A stretch of DNA of 55,812 nt, taken from assembly GCA_028293725.1 (NCBI GenBank), contig JAQGOE010000122.1, positions 1 through 55,812 on the forward strand, written 5' to 3'. Position 1 is the first letter of the stretch; the number at the start of each line of letters is the position of its first letter. A program made the translations under genes and the position numbers. Source of the stretch: Gammaproteobacteria bacterium. GTDB lineage: Bacteria; Pseudomonadota; Gammaproteobacteria; Steroidobacterales; Steroidobacteraceae. The notes beneath the pieces are model-generated. The model was given only the letters and a program-made list of their open reading frames with translations. It was not told the origin of the DNA and did not search any database. Below are positions 26,701-34,865 of this stretch, one piece after another.

Positions 26701-26947
26701 ACTGGCGGATTTCAAAATCGATGAGTCCCGCTCGCCTTACAAAATCTTTCGCGTCACCATCGATCGCATCGACCAGGGACGCGTCGCCGTCATCAGTGAG
26801 CTCGCCAAGGATTCGAACGGACATTTACGGATCGCCTTGAACAGCTCCGCTCTGGGTCCCGGCAACTACCAGCTGACGATTGAAGGGCTGACCTGGCGCG
26901 GCGACGCCGAGCCTGATTCCTGGGTCACCATCGGCATCCAGCGTTAG
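23729..26947 (+). CDS. large Ser/Ala/Thr/Pro low-complexity protein with C-terminal anti-sigma-like and membrane segment
   Basis: 1,072 residues if started at the ATG at 23729 (GAGG nine bases upstream); the frame is also open from a TTG at 23693. Residues 1-110 are acidic and contain repeated D/E-L-L-G/A short motifs (PESLLGTSEPDLLLAAL, EDLLGMSQLLAADD). Residues about 110-840 are almost only Ala, Ser, Thr, Pro and Gly. From 842 a folded part begins: RNQVVERYLSGRLPLKGATEFERF, like the helical start of anti-sigma zinc-finger domains but without its cysteines. One transmembrane helix lies at about 917-938, and a C-terminal beta-rich domain with GNYQLTIEGL is presumably periplasmic. Function is unknown. 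The EAL-HDOD gene follows 180 bases later. Confidence 0.75.
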   Translation: MEAASRPVFEPLTDLPVEAPIDGSVPVGAASSSSGDSAHAGSRRGESDDSSDELIDPESLLGTSEPDLLLAALNEAASSGRHTSGTAASSNASAASAASTSFDSDAEDLLGMSQLLAADDPAAPVPIQTSAAAAKSSTATDSQKSPAGFGIPPVASATSGQAAKPAAAKPASPASVDYAAVAAKASGPVLASSATTATKTSSAASADSPTAATKASSSKSAPAADGTSATGATASGGGGASAASGGSVASAVGSTASSAPGGSTTSGGSTASSASGAPATASTSGSWAAAPSDAAYSGTWASPVLDVSDLGSGDSPVPPTLSAAPATPAPSAASTLASALIANAPATPTPATSSTSTSGSRKSPLAAASSSEATPPASNTSAPAPKSAVAQTPPAGAAPRTSAAPAKASAIPTGPTSVQPRASNTASGSASTGSASTTSRSASGHESASASGSVPALASGSAPGSAPASASGSSSGSASGSTSAFGSAPASNSAAGAAAPARAANSAAPTASATRPAGSAKPTSATSADAKRPSAPSASPTVPPTGSATATRSASAAKPVAKSAIPTVPPARPAPAASPPPAAKPPPRPAKPGSSSAATAHPTSGANPTSGGSPGSSVPTGSAAVPAPAPTSAAVLASPTSAAPASLAPTGVAPSAAPTATGTASTSGRWAKSATTSTASTGSESRRDPSAEQSSIATPSTSAISLQSEVAPAPAPIAPTLSVAAFDDSPEPELSLQDLSELPPMAPASMTAASASPAYVEPAPVAPPRAAPSAPVSTLRPASAPHAAQSTAPMSPPTAMPSTPTAMSASAASSAYAASATSSATATSTAAAGTASTTTPPMDRDFIARNQVVERYLSGRLPLKGATEFERFCRENPDVLDELGLAERVNAGLRLLEASGKPEPWQESKKPFWQKPQVTLGLAAAVIGLAIALSFVMSDSSGKTQRINKLQSQAAERPLDPATSTREIRLLPSREGGSNTPAITIGGGATQLADFKIDESRSPYKIFRVTIDRIDQGRVAVISELAKDSNGHLRIALNSSALGPGNYQLTIEGLTWRGDAEPDSWVTIGIQR
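25037..25195 (+). repeat. Ser-Ala-Ser-Gly coding repeat tract
   Basis: An imperfect array of TCCGCGTCCGGG/A-like 6- and 12-base units inside the low-complexity gene. It encodes runs such as SASGSVPALASGSAPGSA, and length change by replication slippage is likely here. Confidence 0.6.
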
Positions 26948-27127
26948 CCCAGGAGCTTGGCTAACGCCCCATGTGACCGGAGTCGCGAATCAGTCACTGA
27001 AGCGGCCAGCAACTCTCATGGCGCGGAGCAACCCGCCGATGCAGACAATACCGGGTCGCCGGCCGGTCGGACCGACGACGGCGACCGGATTGGTCTCTTC
27101 TCCCGCGGACGACGACTGCGCAGGCCC

Positions 27128-28393
27128 ATGGGCAAACAAAAGAATGCACAACAGGACCCGGACCCCATAGTCACCGCGACGCCCCCCGTCGAGGTGTTCG
27201 TAGCCCGGCAACCGATTTACGACGCGGCCATGGCTGTGGTCGCCTACGAATTGCTGTACAGGCATTCGCCCCGCTCGACCAAGGCCGAGATCACCGATCC
27301 CGGACTGGCTACGCTGCAAGTCGTCACCAACGCCGCCCTGGAAATCGGCCTCGAGCGGCTCGCGGGCGGTTTGCCGATCCATATCAATTTTCCCGAGGAA
27401 CTGCTCACCACCGTGCCGGACCTGCCAATACGGCCGGAGCTGGCCGTCATTGAAGTATTGGAGCAGGTCCGCGCCAAACCCGCGGTCATTGAGGGAATCA
27501 AGGCGCTCCGCGCCCGAGGTCACCGGATAGCGCTCGATGATTACTCGCCGCGCGCCACGGATCCGCTGCTACTCGAATTTGCCGATATCGTAAAGATCGA
27601 GATCACACAGTTCGAGCCCGACGAGCTCGTGAGCCTCGTCAAGGCGTTCAAGGCCCGCAAGCTCAATCTGATCGCCGAGCAGGTGGAGACGGTCGAACAG
27701 TTCGAGCACTGCATCGCGCTCGGCTTCGATGGATTTCAGGGCAACTTTCTGCAGCATCCGCAGACCTTCCGGGCAAAGCGGGTGCCCTCGAGCCGGCTGG
27801 GCACGCTGCGCCTGGTGGCATCGCTACAAAGCGAAGACTTCTCGCTCGATGAAGTCGAGACGCTGTTGAGTCAGAACGTCGCGATGTCGTACCACGTGCT
27901 GCGCTGTATCAACTCCAGCTACTACAACCTGCCGCGGAAAATCGACTCCATCCGGCAGGCCATCGTGATACTGGGGATACAGAGCCTACGCCAGCTGTGC
28001 GCGCTGTTGTGTTTGCAGGGCTTCGAGGACCGGCCGCCCAGCCTCTACTTGCACGCGATGACCCGCGCCCGCATGTGCGAGCAGCTTGGCCGCCTCGCGG
28101 GCGCGCAGGACTGCGGGCCCTTCTTCATCACCGGCCTGTTTTCCCTCCTCGGCGCGCTCGTCGGCATGCCGACGCAGAAGATCGTCGAGGAGTTGCCACT
28201 GTCTGTTTCAGTTTCCCGGGCACTCGTTGCCGGTGAAGGTCCGCTCGGTGAGGCTCTGCAATGCACGCGGGCCTACGAGCGCGCGGCATGGAGTCACGTG
28301 GTCTTTGCCTCTCTGCCTCCGCACCTCATCCGGGCGGCCTACGTCGACGCACTGTTCTGGGCCGAACAGGCGCGCGCGCTGATCTCGAAGTAG
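27128..28393 (+). CDS. EAL-HDOD signalling protein
   Basis: 421 residues from the ATG at 27128; the frame is open back to a TTG at 26957, but that codon has no usable ribosome site. A YuxH/CdgJ-type EAL domain comes first: EVFVARQPIYDAAMAVVAYELLYRH, LDDYSP, DIVKIEI, AEQVETVEQF. Several catalytic EAL residues differ from the consensus. An HDOD domain follows (LDEVETLLSQNVAMSYHVLRCINSSYYNLP, SIRQAIVILGIQSLRQLCAL). Proteins of this build do not usually hydrolyse c-di-GMP; Vibrio CdgJ affects motility and pili. Possibly co-transcribed with the low-complexity gene upstream. The stop lies 12 bases before a large palindrome. Confidence 0.87.
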   Translation: MGKQKNAQQDPDPIVTATPPVEVFVARQPIYDAAMAVVAYELLYRHSPRSTKAEITDPGLATLQVVTNAALEIGLERLAGGLPIHINFPEELLTTVPDLPIRPELAVIEVLEQVRAKPAVIEGIKALRARGHRIALDDYSPRATDPLLLEFADIVKIEITQFEPDELVSLVKAFKARKLNLIAEQVETVEQFEHCIALGFDGFQGNFLQHPQTFRAKRVPSSRLGTLRLVASLQSEDFSLDEVETLLSQNVAMSYHVLRCINSSYYNLPRKIDSIRQAIVILGIQSLRQLCALLCLQGFEDRPPSLYLHAMTRARMCEQLGRLAGAQDCGPFFITGLFSLLGALVGMPTQKIVEELPLSVSVSRALVAGEGPLGEALQCTRAYERAAWSHVVFASLPPHLIRAAYVDALFWAEQARALISK

Positions 28394-28404
28394 CCCCCGG
28401 GGCC

Positions 28405-28572
28405 CTAGGAGCCTGTCTGAGCAATGCTCGCCTACTGCGGCCGCCCCAGATCGGCAGCTTTCTGCGATCGTTTCCCTTACATAGTCAACGCTATGCGCGG
28501 AAAACGATCGCAGAAAGCTGCTCGATCTGGGTCGCCCTCGCTACGGCGATCATTGCTCAGACAGGCTCCTAG
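28405..28572. mobile_element. 168-bp palindromic MITE-like element
   Basis: The ends are perfect 22-base inverted repeats (CTAGGAGCCTGTCTGAGCAATG and its complement). Internal arms continue the match imperfectly and contain another 20-base perfect block (GCAGCTTTCTGCGATCGTTT). A short loop holds CATAG-N6-CTATG. The outermost CTAG could be a target duplication of the YTAR type seen with some IS5-family elements. There is no coding capacity. It sits between two convergent genes, where it could also terminate transcription, and its right end contains the TAG stop of ybbP. Confidence 0.75.
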
Positions 28573-31103
28573 CCCGCGCGCAGAGTCGTCAGCGGCGGCT
28601 GATTCACAACCGACCGAGTTGCAATCCAGCCACTCCCCGCGACTAACAGAGCGCCTCCAAACAGCCCCACCGCCCAGACCCACGGCTCGAACGTGTAGTG
28701 TAGCTCGAGCACCCTGGTAGTCATGAAGTAAGCGGCGGTTGATGCACCCGCAGCCGCCAGCAGCCCCGAAAGCAGCCCAAGAGTGGTGAACTCGGCAAGC
28801 ACGCCCTGTAGCACGGTGCTACGGCTCGCGCCCAACGTGCGTAACATCGCGCTCTCGTAACGACGTTCATCCCGGCTCGATTGCACGGCGGCCAACAGTA
28901 CTGTCAAACCCGCGAACAGCGTAAAGATAAACACGCTTTGCACGGCCAGCACAGCCTTGTCCAACACCGAGCGAACCTGTGCGAGCAGGTCATCGATATC
29001 GAATATCGAGACGCTCGGGAACGTTCTCGCCAACTGCGCCAGCGGTCGGGCATTGGCGGCGCTGAAATAAGCACTCGTCAGGTACGACCCGACGGTGTCA
29101 TCCAGCACACCCGGCGCGAACACGATGAAAAAGTTCGGCTGGAAGCTGTCCCATTTTACTTTGCGGACACTGGCGACACGCACGTCGAACGTCTCCCCGG
29201 CGACGTCGAACATCAGACTGTCTCCCACGTGCACACCGAGAGACTCCTCGAACTCGGTCGCGATAGAGACGAGCGGCTTGCCTGTATCGGCCGAGGTGAA
29301 CCAGTTTCCAGCGACAATACGATTATCGGAACCCAGCTCAGTCGTCCAGGTGAGATTCTGCTCCCGCGTGGCGAAGTTGTCGGCGCGCTCGCCCTCGAAA
29401 TGGAGCTCATCGACGGAGCGGCCGTTGATCGCAGTCAGGCGGCCGCGAATCATGGGCATCACGCGCGTGGTACGGGCGCCATGCGCGGTCAGGAACCCGA
29501 TAAACCGGTCACGCTCGGGAGGCGGAATGTTGATGAAGAAATAGTTGGGAAGATTCGTCGGCAGCTTGCTGCGCCAGTCGCTGTTCAAGTCGCCACGAAT
29601 GATACTGAGCAGCAACAGAACCATAATCCCCGTCCCGAAGGCGACGATCTGCACGACGCTTTCGGCGCGGCGCCGACTCAAGTTTGCAACACCATAGCGC
29701 CAGGCGACACCAACACTGCCTCGCAGCCGGCCGGCGAGATAGACGAGCAGTGCACCGGAGAGCGTCAGCAGTGTGATGAAGACGGCCAGACCGCCCGTAA
29801 AGCCGATGAACAGCCGCCAGTCGAGCACCACCCAATAAATCAGCAGGACCACCACCGCGACGGCCGGCCCAAAGGCCAGAATCATGAGAGGCTGCGGCGG
29901 TCCGACGTCGCGGCGGAGCACGCGGAGTGCCGGTACACGTGACAGCTGCAACAGGGGCGGTAAAGCGAATCCTGACAGCAGCGCAATCGCCATCACGAAT
30001 CCAATGCCGATGGGTGTCAGACTCGCAGCCGGCAGCTCAGTCGTCGTCAGCAGGCCGCGGAGCGTCCGGACGAGCCATTCCTGCGCCAGATATCCGATCA
30101 CCGACCCCAGCGCGGCGGCAAGAAGCGCGATCACCAGGAGCTGGAACAGGGTGATGCTCAGGGAGAACGCGCGTGTTGCCCCTAGCGTTTTCAGAAGTGC
30201 GACAGTGTCGAGATGGCGGGAGACATAGCGACGCGCTGACATCGCGACGGCGATCGAACACAGGAGAACACTCACCAGACTCGCGAGGCTGAGGAAGCGG
30301 CCGGCCCGATCTACCGCACTTTTGATCTGCGGACTTGCGTCCGCGATATCGCGCAAGCGCTCGCCCCGTTGCTTGTGGGCGCGCAGCCAGGTCTCGAAGG
30401 GATCGATCCGCTCACGGGCGCCAGCGAACAGCACGGCGTAACTGACACGACTTCCGGGCTGAATGAGTTGGGTCACGGGCAGGTCGGCCGCGTTCATGAG
30501 CAGTGTTGGAGTGAGATCGGCGAATGTGCCGCCTTGGTCCGGCCGCGAGATCAGGACATGAGTGACCCGAAATGTACCCGCACCGATTGATAGCGACGTG
30601 CCGATCCGACCCCCGAGAGATGCGAGTAACTTCGAGTCCGGCCACACTTCACCGGGAGACGGCAGCCCGTGCGCCGGGGTTCCCGAGGCGAAAGGCTCCG
30701 CGCCGATCAGCAATTGCCCACGAAGTGGATAGCCCTGTGTGACGGCATGTATGTTGGTGAGCTGGCTGGCGTCGCCGTTGAAGACCACGCTGATGAGCGA
30801 GGTGGCTTGCGCGGTTTGCAAGCCACGGCGCGTGGCTTCTTCAACATAATCTTTCTTGATGGGTTGCGGAGACCCGAGACGAATATCGGCCGCCAGCACC
30901 TCGATCGCCTGCGAAGCTACCGCCGTGCTGATGCGGCTCACCAGAAAGCCAACGCCAGTCAGGGCTCCCACGGCAACTATCAACGCGAGCAGTAGGACGC
31001 CGAGCTCACCCGAGCGCCACTCACGCGCCAACATGCGCAGACCGAGAGGCAGAGCGCGGATGAGCTTGATTCCATTGCGAGCCGGGATCTGGGCGCCTGT
31101 CAT
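28569..31103 (-). CDS. ybbP: ABC transporter permease, YbbP/FtsX type
   Basis: 844 residues with two FtsX-like units, about ten membrane helices and large periplasmic loops. Helix clusters are at 35-60, 260-430, 470-500 and 710-830, with soluble segments at about 65-255 and 510-700. Conserved ALLKTLGATRAFSL and SAMLRTLGASRSTVLQG coupling regions precede the helices. Partner of YbbA directly upstream (10-base gap). The substrate is unknown; the family is of the lipoprotein/macrolide-exporter kind. The stop codon lies in the end repeat of the palindromic element. Confidence 0.92.
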   Translation of the reverse strand: MTGAQIPARNGIKLIRALPLGLRMLAREWRSGELGVLLLALIVAVGALTGVGFLVSRISTAVASQAIEVLAADIRLGSPQPIKKDYVEEATRRGLQTAQATSLISVVFNGDASQLTNIHAVTQGYPLRGQLLIGAEPFASGTPAHGLPSPGEVWPDSKLLASLGGRIGTSLSIGAGTFRVTHVLISRPDQGGTFADLTPTLLMNAADLPVTQLIQPGSRVSYAVLFAGARERIDPFETWLRAHKQRGERLRDIADASPQIKSAVDRAGRFLSLASLVSVLLCSIAVAMSARRYVSRHLDTVALLKTLGATRAFSLSITLFQLLVIALLAAALGSVIGYLAQEWLVRTLRGLLTTTELPAASLTPIGIGFVMAIALLSGFALPPLLQLSRVPALRVLRRDVGPPQPLMILAFGPAVAVVVLLIYWVVLDWRLFIGFTGGLAVFITLLTLSGALLVYLAGRLRGSVGVAWRYGVANLSRRRAESVVQIVAFGTGIMVLLLLSIIRGDLNSDWRSKLPTNLPNYFFINIPPPERDRFIGFLTAHGARTTRVMPMIRGRLTAINGRSVDELHFEGERADNFATREQNLTWTTELGSDNRIVAGNWFTSADTGKPLVSIATEFEESLGVHVGDSLMFDVAGETFDVRVASVRKVKWDSFQPNFFIVFAPGVLDDTVGSYLTSAYFSAANARPLAQLARTFPSVSIFDIDDLLAQVRSVLDKAVLAVQSVFIFTLFAGLTVLLAAVQSSRDERRYESAMLRTLGASRSTVLQGVLAEFTTLGLLSGLLAAAGASTAAYFMTTRVLELHYTFEPWVWAVGLFGGALLVAGSGWIATRSVVNQPPLTTLRAG

Positions 31104-31113
31104 GATTGCTCCG

Positions 31114-31851
31114 TCATGGGGAGCCTTGTGTCTCGATGGCGTCCGGAAGGACGCGGCCCGCTTCCATGGTAACGACCCGAGCGCATCGCGAAGCGAGTGT
31201 GCGGTCGTGGGTCACCAGCACCAACGTGGTGTGAGAATGCTCGTTGAGCTCGAAAAGCAACTCACCGATGCGACCGCCGGTCGCCGTATCGAGATTTCCG
31301 GTGGGCTCGTCCGCAAACAACACGGCCGGCCGCGTCACGAAGGCCCGGGCAAGCGCCACACGCTGCTGCTCGCCACCGGAGAGTTGGCGCGGATAATGGC
31401 CCGTGCGACTCTTCAGACCGACACGCTCCAGTGTCTCGAGCGCGGCGCCGCGGGCATCGGGCCTTCCCGCGAGCTCGAGAGGCAGCATGACATTCTCCAG
31501 CGCCGTCAGCGCGGGAATGAGGTGGAACGCTTGGAAGACGAAGCCGACACGCTGCGCCCGCAGGCGCGCCCTGCCGTCCTCATCGAGCTGAGTAAGATCC
31601 GTTCCTTCCAGGAGCACGCGACCCGTAGTCGGCAGATCGAGCCCCGCCAGCAGTGCAAGCAGCGTAGATTTGCCGGCGCCGGACGAACCGACGATCGCAA
31701 CCGACTCACCGGCCGCGATGTCGAGCGAGACACCGTGCACAATAGTCAACGGCCCTTCGGGACTGCTAACCTGCTTGGAGAGGTTCTCGGCCTTGAGCAC
31801 ACTGTCACGAATCACTTGCGCCTGGGCGCTCGGCATCGGATTGCTATTCAT
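31114..31851 (-). CDS. ybbA: ABC transporter ATP-binding protein YbbA
   Basis: 245 residues, LolD/MacB-type ATPase. Walker [12 protein letters not shown] near residue 56, signature [15 protein letters not shown], Walker [13 protein letters not shown], and the switch His in [11 protein letters not shown]. It sits before ybbP in one unit and diverges from tesA. The first 59 bases of the reading frame from the ATG at 31851 overlap the tesA start on the other strand. GTG codons at 31815 and 31800 are possible later starts that would reduce the overlap. Confidence 0.93.
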   Translation of the reverse strand: MNSNPMPSAQAQVIRDSVLKAENLSKQVSSPEGPLTIVHGVSLDIAAGESVAIVGSSGAGKSTLLALLAGLDLPTTGRVLLEGTDLTQLDEDGRARLRAQRVGFVFQAFHLIPALTALENVMLPLELAGRPDARGAALETLERVGLKSRTGHYPRQLSGGEQQRVALARAFVTRPAVLFADEPTGNLDTATGGRIGELLFELNEHSHTTLVLVTHDRTLASRCARVVTMEAGRVLPDAIETQGSP

Positions 31852-32434
31852 CGCGCTCCAAAACGCGGTGGCGTCCGACCGTACGATCCTTGTGCTAGGC
31901 GACAGCCTTAGTGCCGCCTACGGGATTCGGCCAGAGCAGGGTTGGGTTGCGCTGCTTGCGCAGCGACTTCAGGCACAAGGTTACGGATACGAGGTCGTCA
32001 ACGCCAGCGTAACCGGTGAGACCAGCGGCGGCGCCCTGCAGCGGTTGCCACGCGCGCTGGAAATTCATCACCCCGGCATGGTGATTCTCGAGATAGGCGC
32101 GAACGACGGCCTGCGCGGCCTGCCGAGCACCGCGACAAAAGAAAATCTCACGAAAATGGTGCAACTTTCCCAGGCGGCCGGCGCACGCGTGCTGCTACTG
32201 GGGATCCGTATACCGCCAAACTACGGTCCGCGTTACGCGAACGAGTTCGCCGACATGTATCCCGGAATCGCCAAACAATACCACCTGCCGCTCGTGCCAT
32301 TCCTGCTCGAGAAGGTCGCGCTCGACCCCACACTCATGCAGGAGGACGGTTTGCATCCGAACGCCCGCGGTGAGCCGCTGGTGCTCGATACGGTCTGGCA
32401 GGGGCTCGAGCCGCTTCTTAAGAAGAATCGTTGA
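31793..32434 (+). CDS. tesA: TesA: periplasmic thioesterase I/lysophospholipase L1 (SGNH hydrolase)
   Basis: 213 residues from a TTG at 31793 that has GGAGAGG nine bases upstream. This gives a signal peptide ending NAVAS just before the mature enzyme. SGNH blocks: I GDSLSAAYG (Ser), III GANDGLRG (Asn), and V DGLHPN (Asp-His). It hydrolyses acyl-CoA and lysophospholipid esters in the periplasm. The frame is open to 31670, but that part lies antisense in ybbA and has no signal character. Divergent neighbours ybbA-ybbP and adjacent tesA are the conserved gammaproteobacterial arrangement. fadD follows after ten bases. Confidence 0.93.
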   Translation: MSTLSRITCAWALGIGLLFIALQNAVASDRTILVLGDSLSAAYGIRPEQGWVALLAQRLQAQGYGYEVVNASVTGETSGGALQRLPRALEIHHPGMVILEIGANDGLRGLPSTATKENLTKMVQLSQAAGARVLLLGIRIPPNYGPRYANEFADMYPGIAKQYHLPLVPFLLEKVALDPTLMQEDGLHPNARGEPLVLDTVWQGLEPLLKKNR

Positions 32435-32444
32435 GGGGGTGTAG

Positions 32445-34115
32445 ATGGACAGAATCTGGCTGAAATCGTACCCGCAGGGGGTTCCCGCGGACATCGATCC
32501 GAACCAGCTGCGCTCGCTGAGGGAGCTTCTGGAAACCACCTGCACCGCGCATGCCGACCGGACTGCGTACGTGCAGATGGGCAAGGGCATTACTTATCGT
32601 GAGCTTGACGAGCTGTCGCGTCACTTCGGCGCGTGGCTGCAGATGATGGGGTTCAAGAAGGGCGACCGCCTCGCCATCATGATGCCGAATGCCCTCCAGT
32701 ATCCCATCGCGCTGTTCGGAGCGTTACGTGCCGGACTGGCGGTGGTCAACACCAATCCGCTCTACACGGCACCGGAACTGGAACACCAGCTCGCCGACTC
32801 CGGCGCGACGGGAATCGTCGTGCTCGAGAACTTCGCGCACGTCGTGGAAGCAGTGTTGCCGCGGACGAAACTGAAGCATGTTCTCGTGACGGCCGTGGGC
32901 GATTTTCTGGCGTTTCCCAAATCCTGGATCGTCAACTTCGTGATCCGCCGCGTGCGCAAGCAGGTGAAGCCCTGGAACATCGAGGGCGCCGCCGATTTCA
33001 AGGCGGCAGTACTCAAAGGGAAACAATTCAAACTCGCAGCGGTGGCTCTCGGGCCGGGGGACCTGGCATTCCTCCAGTACACCGGCGGCACGACCGGCGT
33101 CGCCAAAGGTGCCATGCTCACCCACGGCAACATGTGCGCCAACATCCTGCAGGCCGAAGCCTGGATCGGCGAGTATTTTCGCGGCAAGAACGGAGTGTTG
33201 ATTACACCCATTCCGCTGTATCACATCTTCGCCCTGATGGCGAACTGCTTGTTGTTCGCGCGCTTCGGCTGGAAGAACGTGTTGATCATCAATCCACGCG
33301 ACTTCCCCGCCGTGATCGCGGAGATGAAGAAGTACCCGTTCGCCTTCATCAGCGGTGTCAACACGCTGTTCAACGCGCTGATGCACGCACCGGGGTTCGA
33401 CAAAATCGACTTCAGCGCTCTGAAGATCACCCTCGGCGGTGGCATGGCGGTCCAGGAGGCCGTGGCCAAGCGTTGGAAAGAGGCCACCGGCGGCCACATC
33501 CTGACACAGGCGTGGGGCCTCACCGAGACCTCACCGGGCGCCTGCATAAATCCCCCCGACGTGGACTTCAACGGCTCGATCGGCTTGCCCATCTCCTCCA
33601 CCGAAGTTGTCATCAAGGACGATGCGGGCAAAGACCTCGCCCTTGGCGAAGTCGGTGAAATCTGCGTCCGCGGCCCGCAAGTGATGCAGGGATACTGGAA
33701 CCGCCCCGACGAAACCGAGAAGGTGATGTTACCCGACGCCTGGCTACGCACCGGCGACGTCGGCCGCATGGACGCGAACGGCTTCGTCTACATCGAAGAC
33801 CGCAAAAAAGACATGATTCTCGTCTCCGGCTTCAACGTCTACCCCAACGAAGTCGAAGCCGTCGCCGTAACCCACCCCGGCATCCTCGAAGCCGCCGCCG
33901 TCGCCCAGCCCGACGAACACTCCGGCGAAGTAGTCGCCCTCTTCGTCGTCCGCAAAGACCCCTCCCTAACCGAGCGCGAAATCATCGACTTCTGCCGCAA
34001 ATCCCTCGCCGCCTACAAAACCCCCAAACACGTCTACTTCAAACCTGACCTCCCCAAGACCAACGTGGGGAAGATTTTGCGGAAGGCGTTGAGGGATGAG
34101 CTGGCTAAACCCTGA
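32445..34115 (+). CDS. fadD: long-chain fatty acid-CoA ligase FadD
   Basis: 556 residues, ANL superfamily. The AMP-binding loop is YTGGTTGVAKGAMLTH near residue 213. WGLTETSP and the FACS motif DAWLRTGDVGRMDANGFVYIEDRKKDMILVSGFNVYPNEVE are intact, and the C-terminal catalytic Lys is in KTNVGKILRKALRDEL. It activates imported fatty acids for beta-oxidation. It follows tesA by ten bases. In the last third, third codon positions change to nearly all C or A and then flip to G within the last 15 codons. It overlaps the convergent DUF6502 gene by 11 bases. Confidence 0.95.
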   Translation: MDRIWLKSYPQGVPADIDPNQLRSLRELLETTCTAHADRTAYVQMGKGITYRELDELSRHFGAWLQMMGFKKGDRLAIMMPNALQYPIALFGALRAGLAVVNTNPLYTAPELEHQLADSGATGIVVLENFAHVVEAVLPRTKLKHVLVTAVGDFLAFPKSWIVNFVIRRVRKQVKPWNIEGAADFKAAVLKGKQFKLAAVALGPGDLAFLQYTGGTTGVAKGAMLTHGNMCANILQAEAWIGEYFRGKNGVLITPIPLYHIFALMANCLLFARFGWKNVLIINPRDFPAVIAEMKKYPFAFISGVNTLFNALMHAPGFDKIDFSALKITLGGGMAVQEAVAKRWKEATGGHILTQAWGLTETSPGACINPPDVDFNGSIGLPISSTEVVIKDDAGKDLALGEVGEICVRGPQVMQGYWNRPDETEKVMLPDAWLRTGDVGRMDANGFVYIEDRKKDMILVSGFNVYPNEVEAVAVTHPGILEAAAVAQPDEHSGEVVALFVVRKDPSLTEREIIDFCRKSLAAYKTPKHVYFKPDLPKTNVGKILRKALRDELAKP

Positions 34116-34863
34116 CTCGAGCGGATTTTCGTGAAGTATTTCGCTTGGTTGCGCGAGTAACGTAGGCGTGCACGTGAATTCCAGCTCTTGCGCTTCGCGT
34201 TTTAGCGCGGTTGGTTCTTCGCGCCCGCCTCGACTCGAGCCAGTCGTTGACCGTCCTCAAGAGTATCCATCCATGGACTTTGGTAAATCTTTGGAACGCA
34301 GGAATGCATTCATTTGGAAGGTCGGGCACCTCGGCGAACCGCTCGATCAGAGGTTCGGAGCTCGCGTTGCCGTTCAAATTTTGTGAGATCGTTTCCAACA
34401 GCATCAGCAGAGATTTTGCGACATGTTGGAGCACGAGGGGATCGTGCGCGGAAATCAGTGCGACATCGCTGGTCGGCCTGTACAACCCGCGCCCAGCGGA
34501 TACCACAAGTCGAAGCGACTTCAAACGATACGCTAGATCTTCAGCGTCCCCATTCCTGCTCTCCACCCGGATGAGAGCTTCCACACTTGGAGCTGGGCCA
34601 AGTAGGCGTACCGCACGAGGCTCTCCTTTCGCGTTCAAGTAGCGACGGTCGCGGTGCCACGCGTCGAGGACTAGAGCGATCACCCGAAGACCTTCTGTTG
34701 CAATCTTCCGATCGCGTGGCGATTTCTTTGCAGCTGCTTCCAAAGAATGCGCAGACAAAGCCTGCAATTCATCCTTTTGCATGCCGCCGGTCAACATGAG
34801 GTCGAAAATGGCCGTGAGCACTGGCGTGTAGTCAGACTTAACGCGACTCGAACCCCCGTCCAT
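34105..34863 (-). CDS. DUF6502-like protein lacking the HTH core
   Basis: 252 residues, paralogue of the gene just upstream. It keeps the WHRDRRYLNAKGEPRAVRLLGPAPSVEALIR block and the later YRPTSDVALISAHDPLVLQHVAKSLLMLLETISQNL helices. Compared with its two paralogues it lacks the segment with the helix-turn-helix (AAVAGLPRSDVSALRDAL-like) before the WH block. The C-terminal tail is very basic (SRRARRTNRAKTRSARAG). It starts two bases after the upstream stop with GAGAGG as ribosome site, so it is translationally coupled. Function unknown. Confidence 0.75.
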   Translation of the reverse strand: MDGGSSRVKSDYTPVLTAIFDLMLTGGMQKDELQALSAHSLEAAAKKSPRDRKIATEGLRVIALVLDAWHRDRRYLNAKGEPRAVRLLGPAPSVEALIRVESRNGDAEDLAYRLKSLRLVVSAGRGLYRPTSDVALISAHDPLVLQHVAKSLLMLLETISQNLNGNASSEPLIERFAEVPDLPNECIPAFQRFTKVHGWILLRTVNDWLESRRARRTNRAKTRSARAGIHVHAYVTRATKRNTSRKSARVRV

Positions 34864-34865
34864 GC

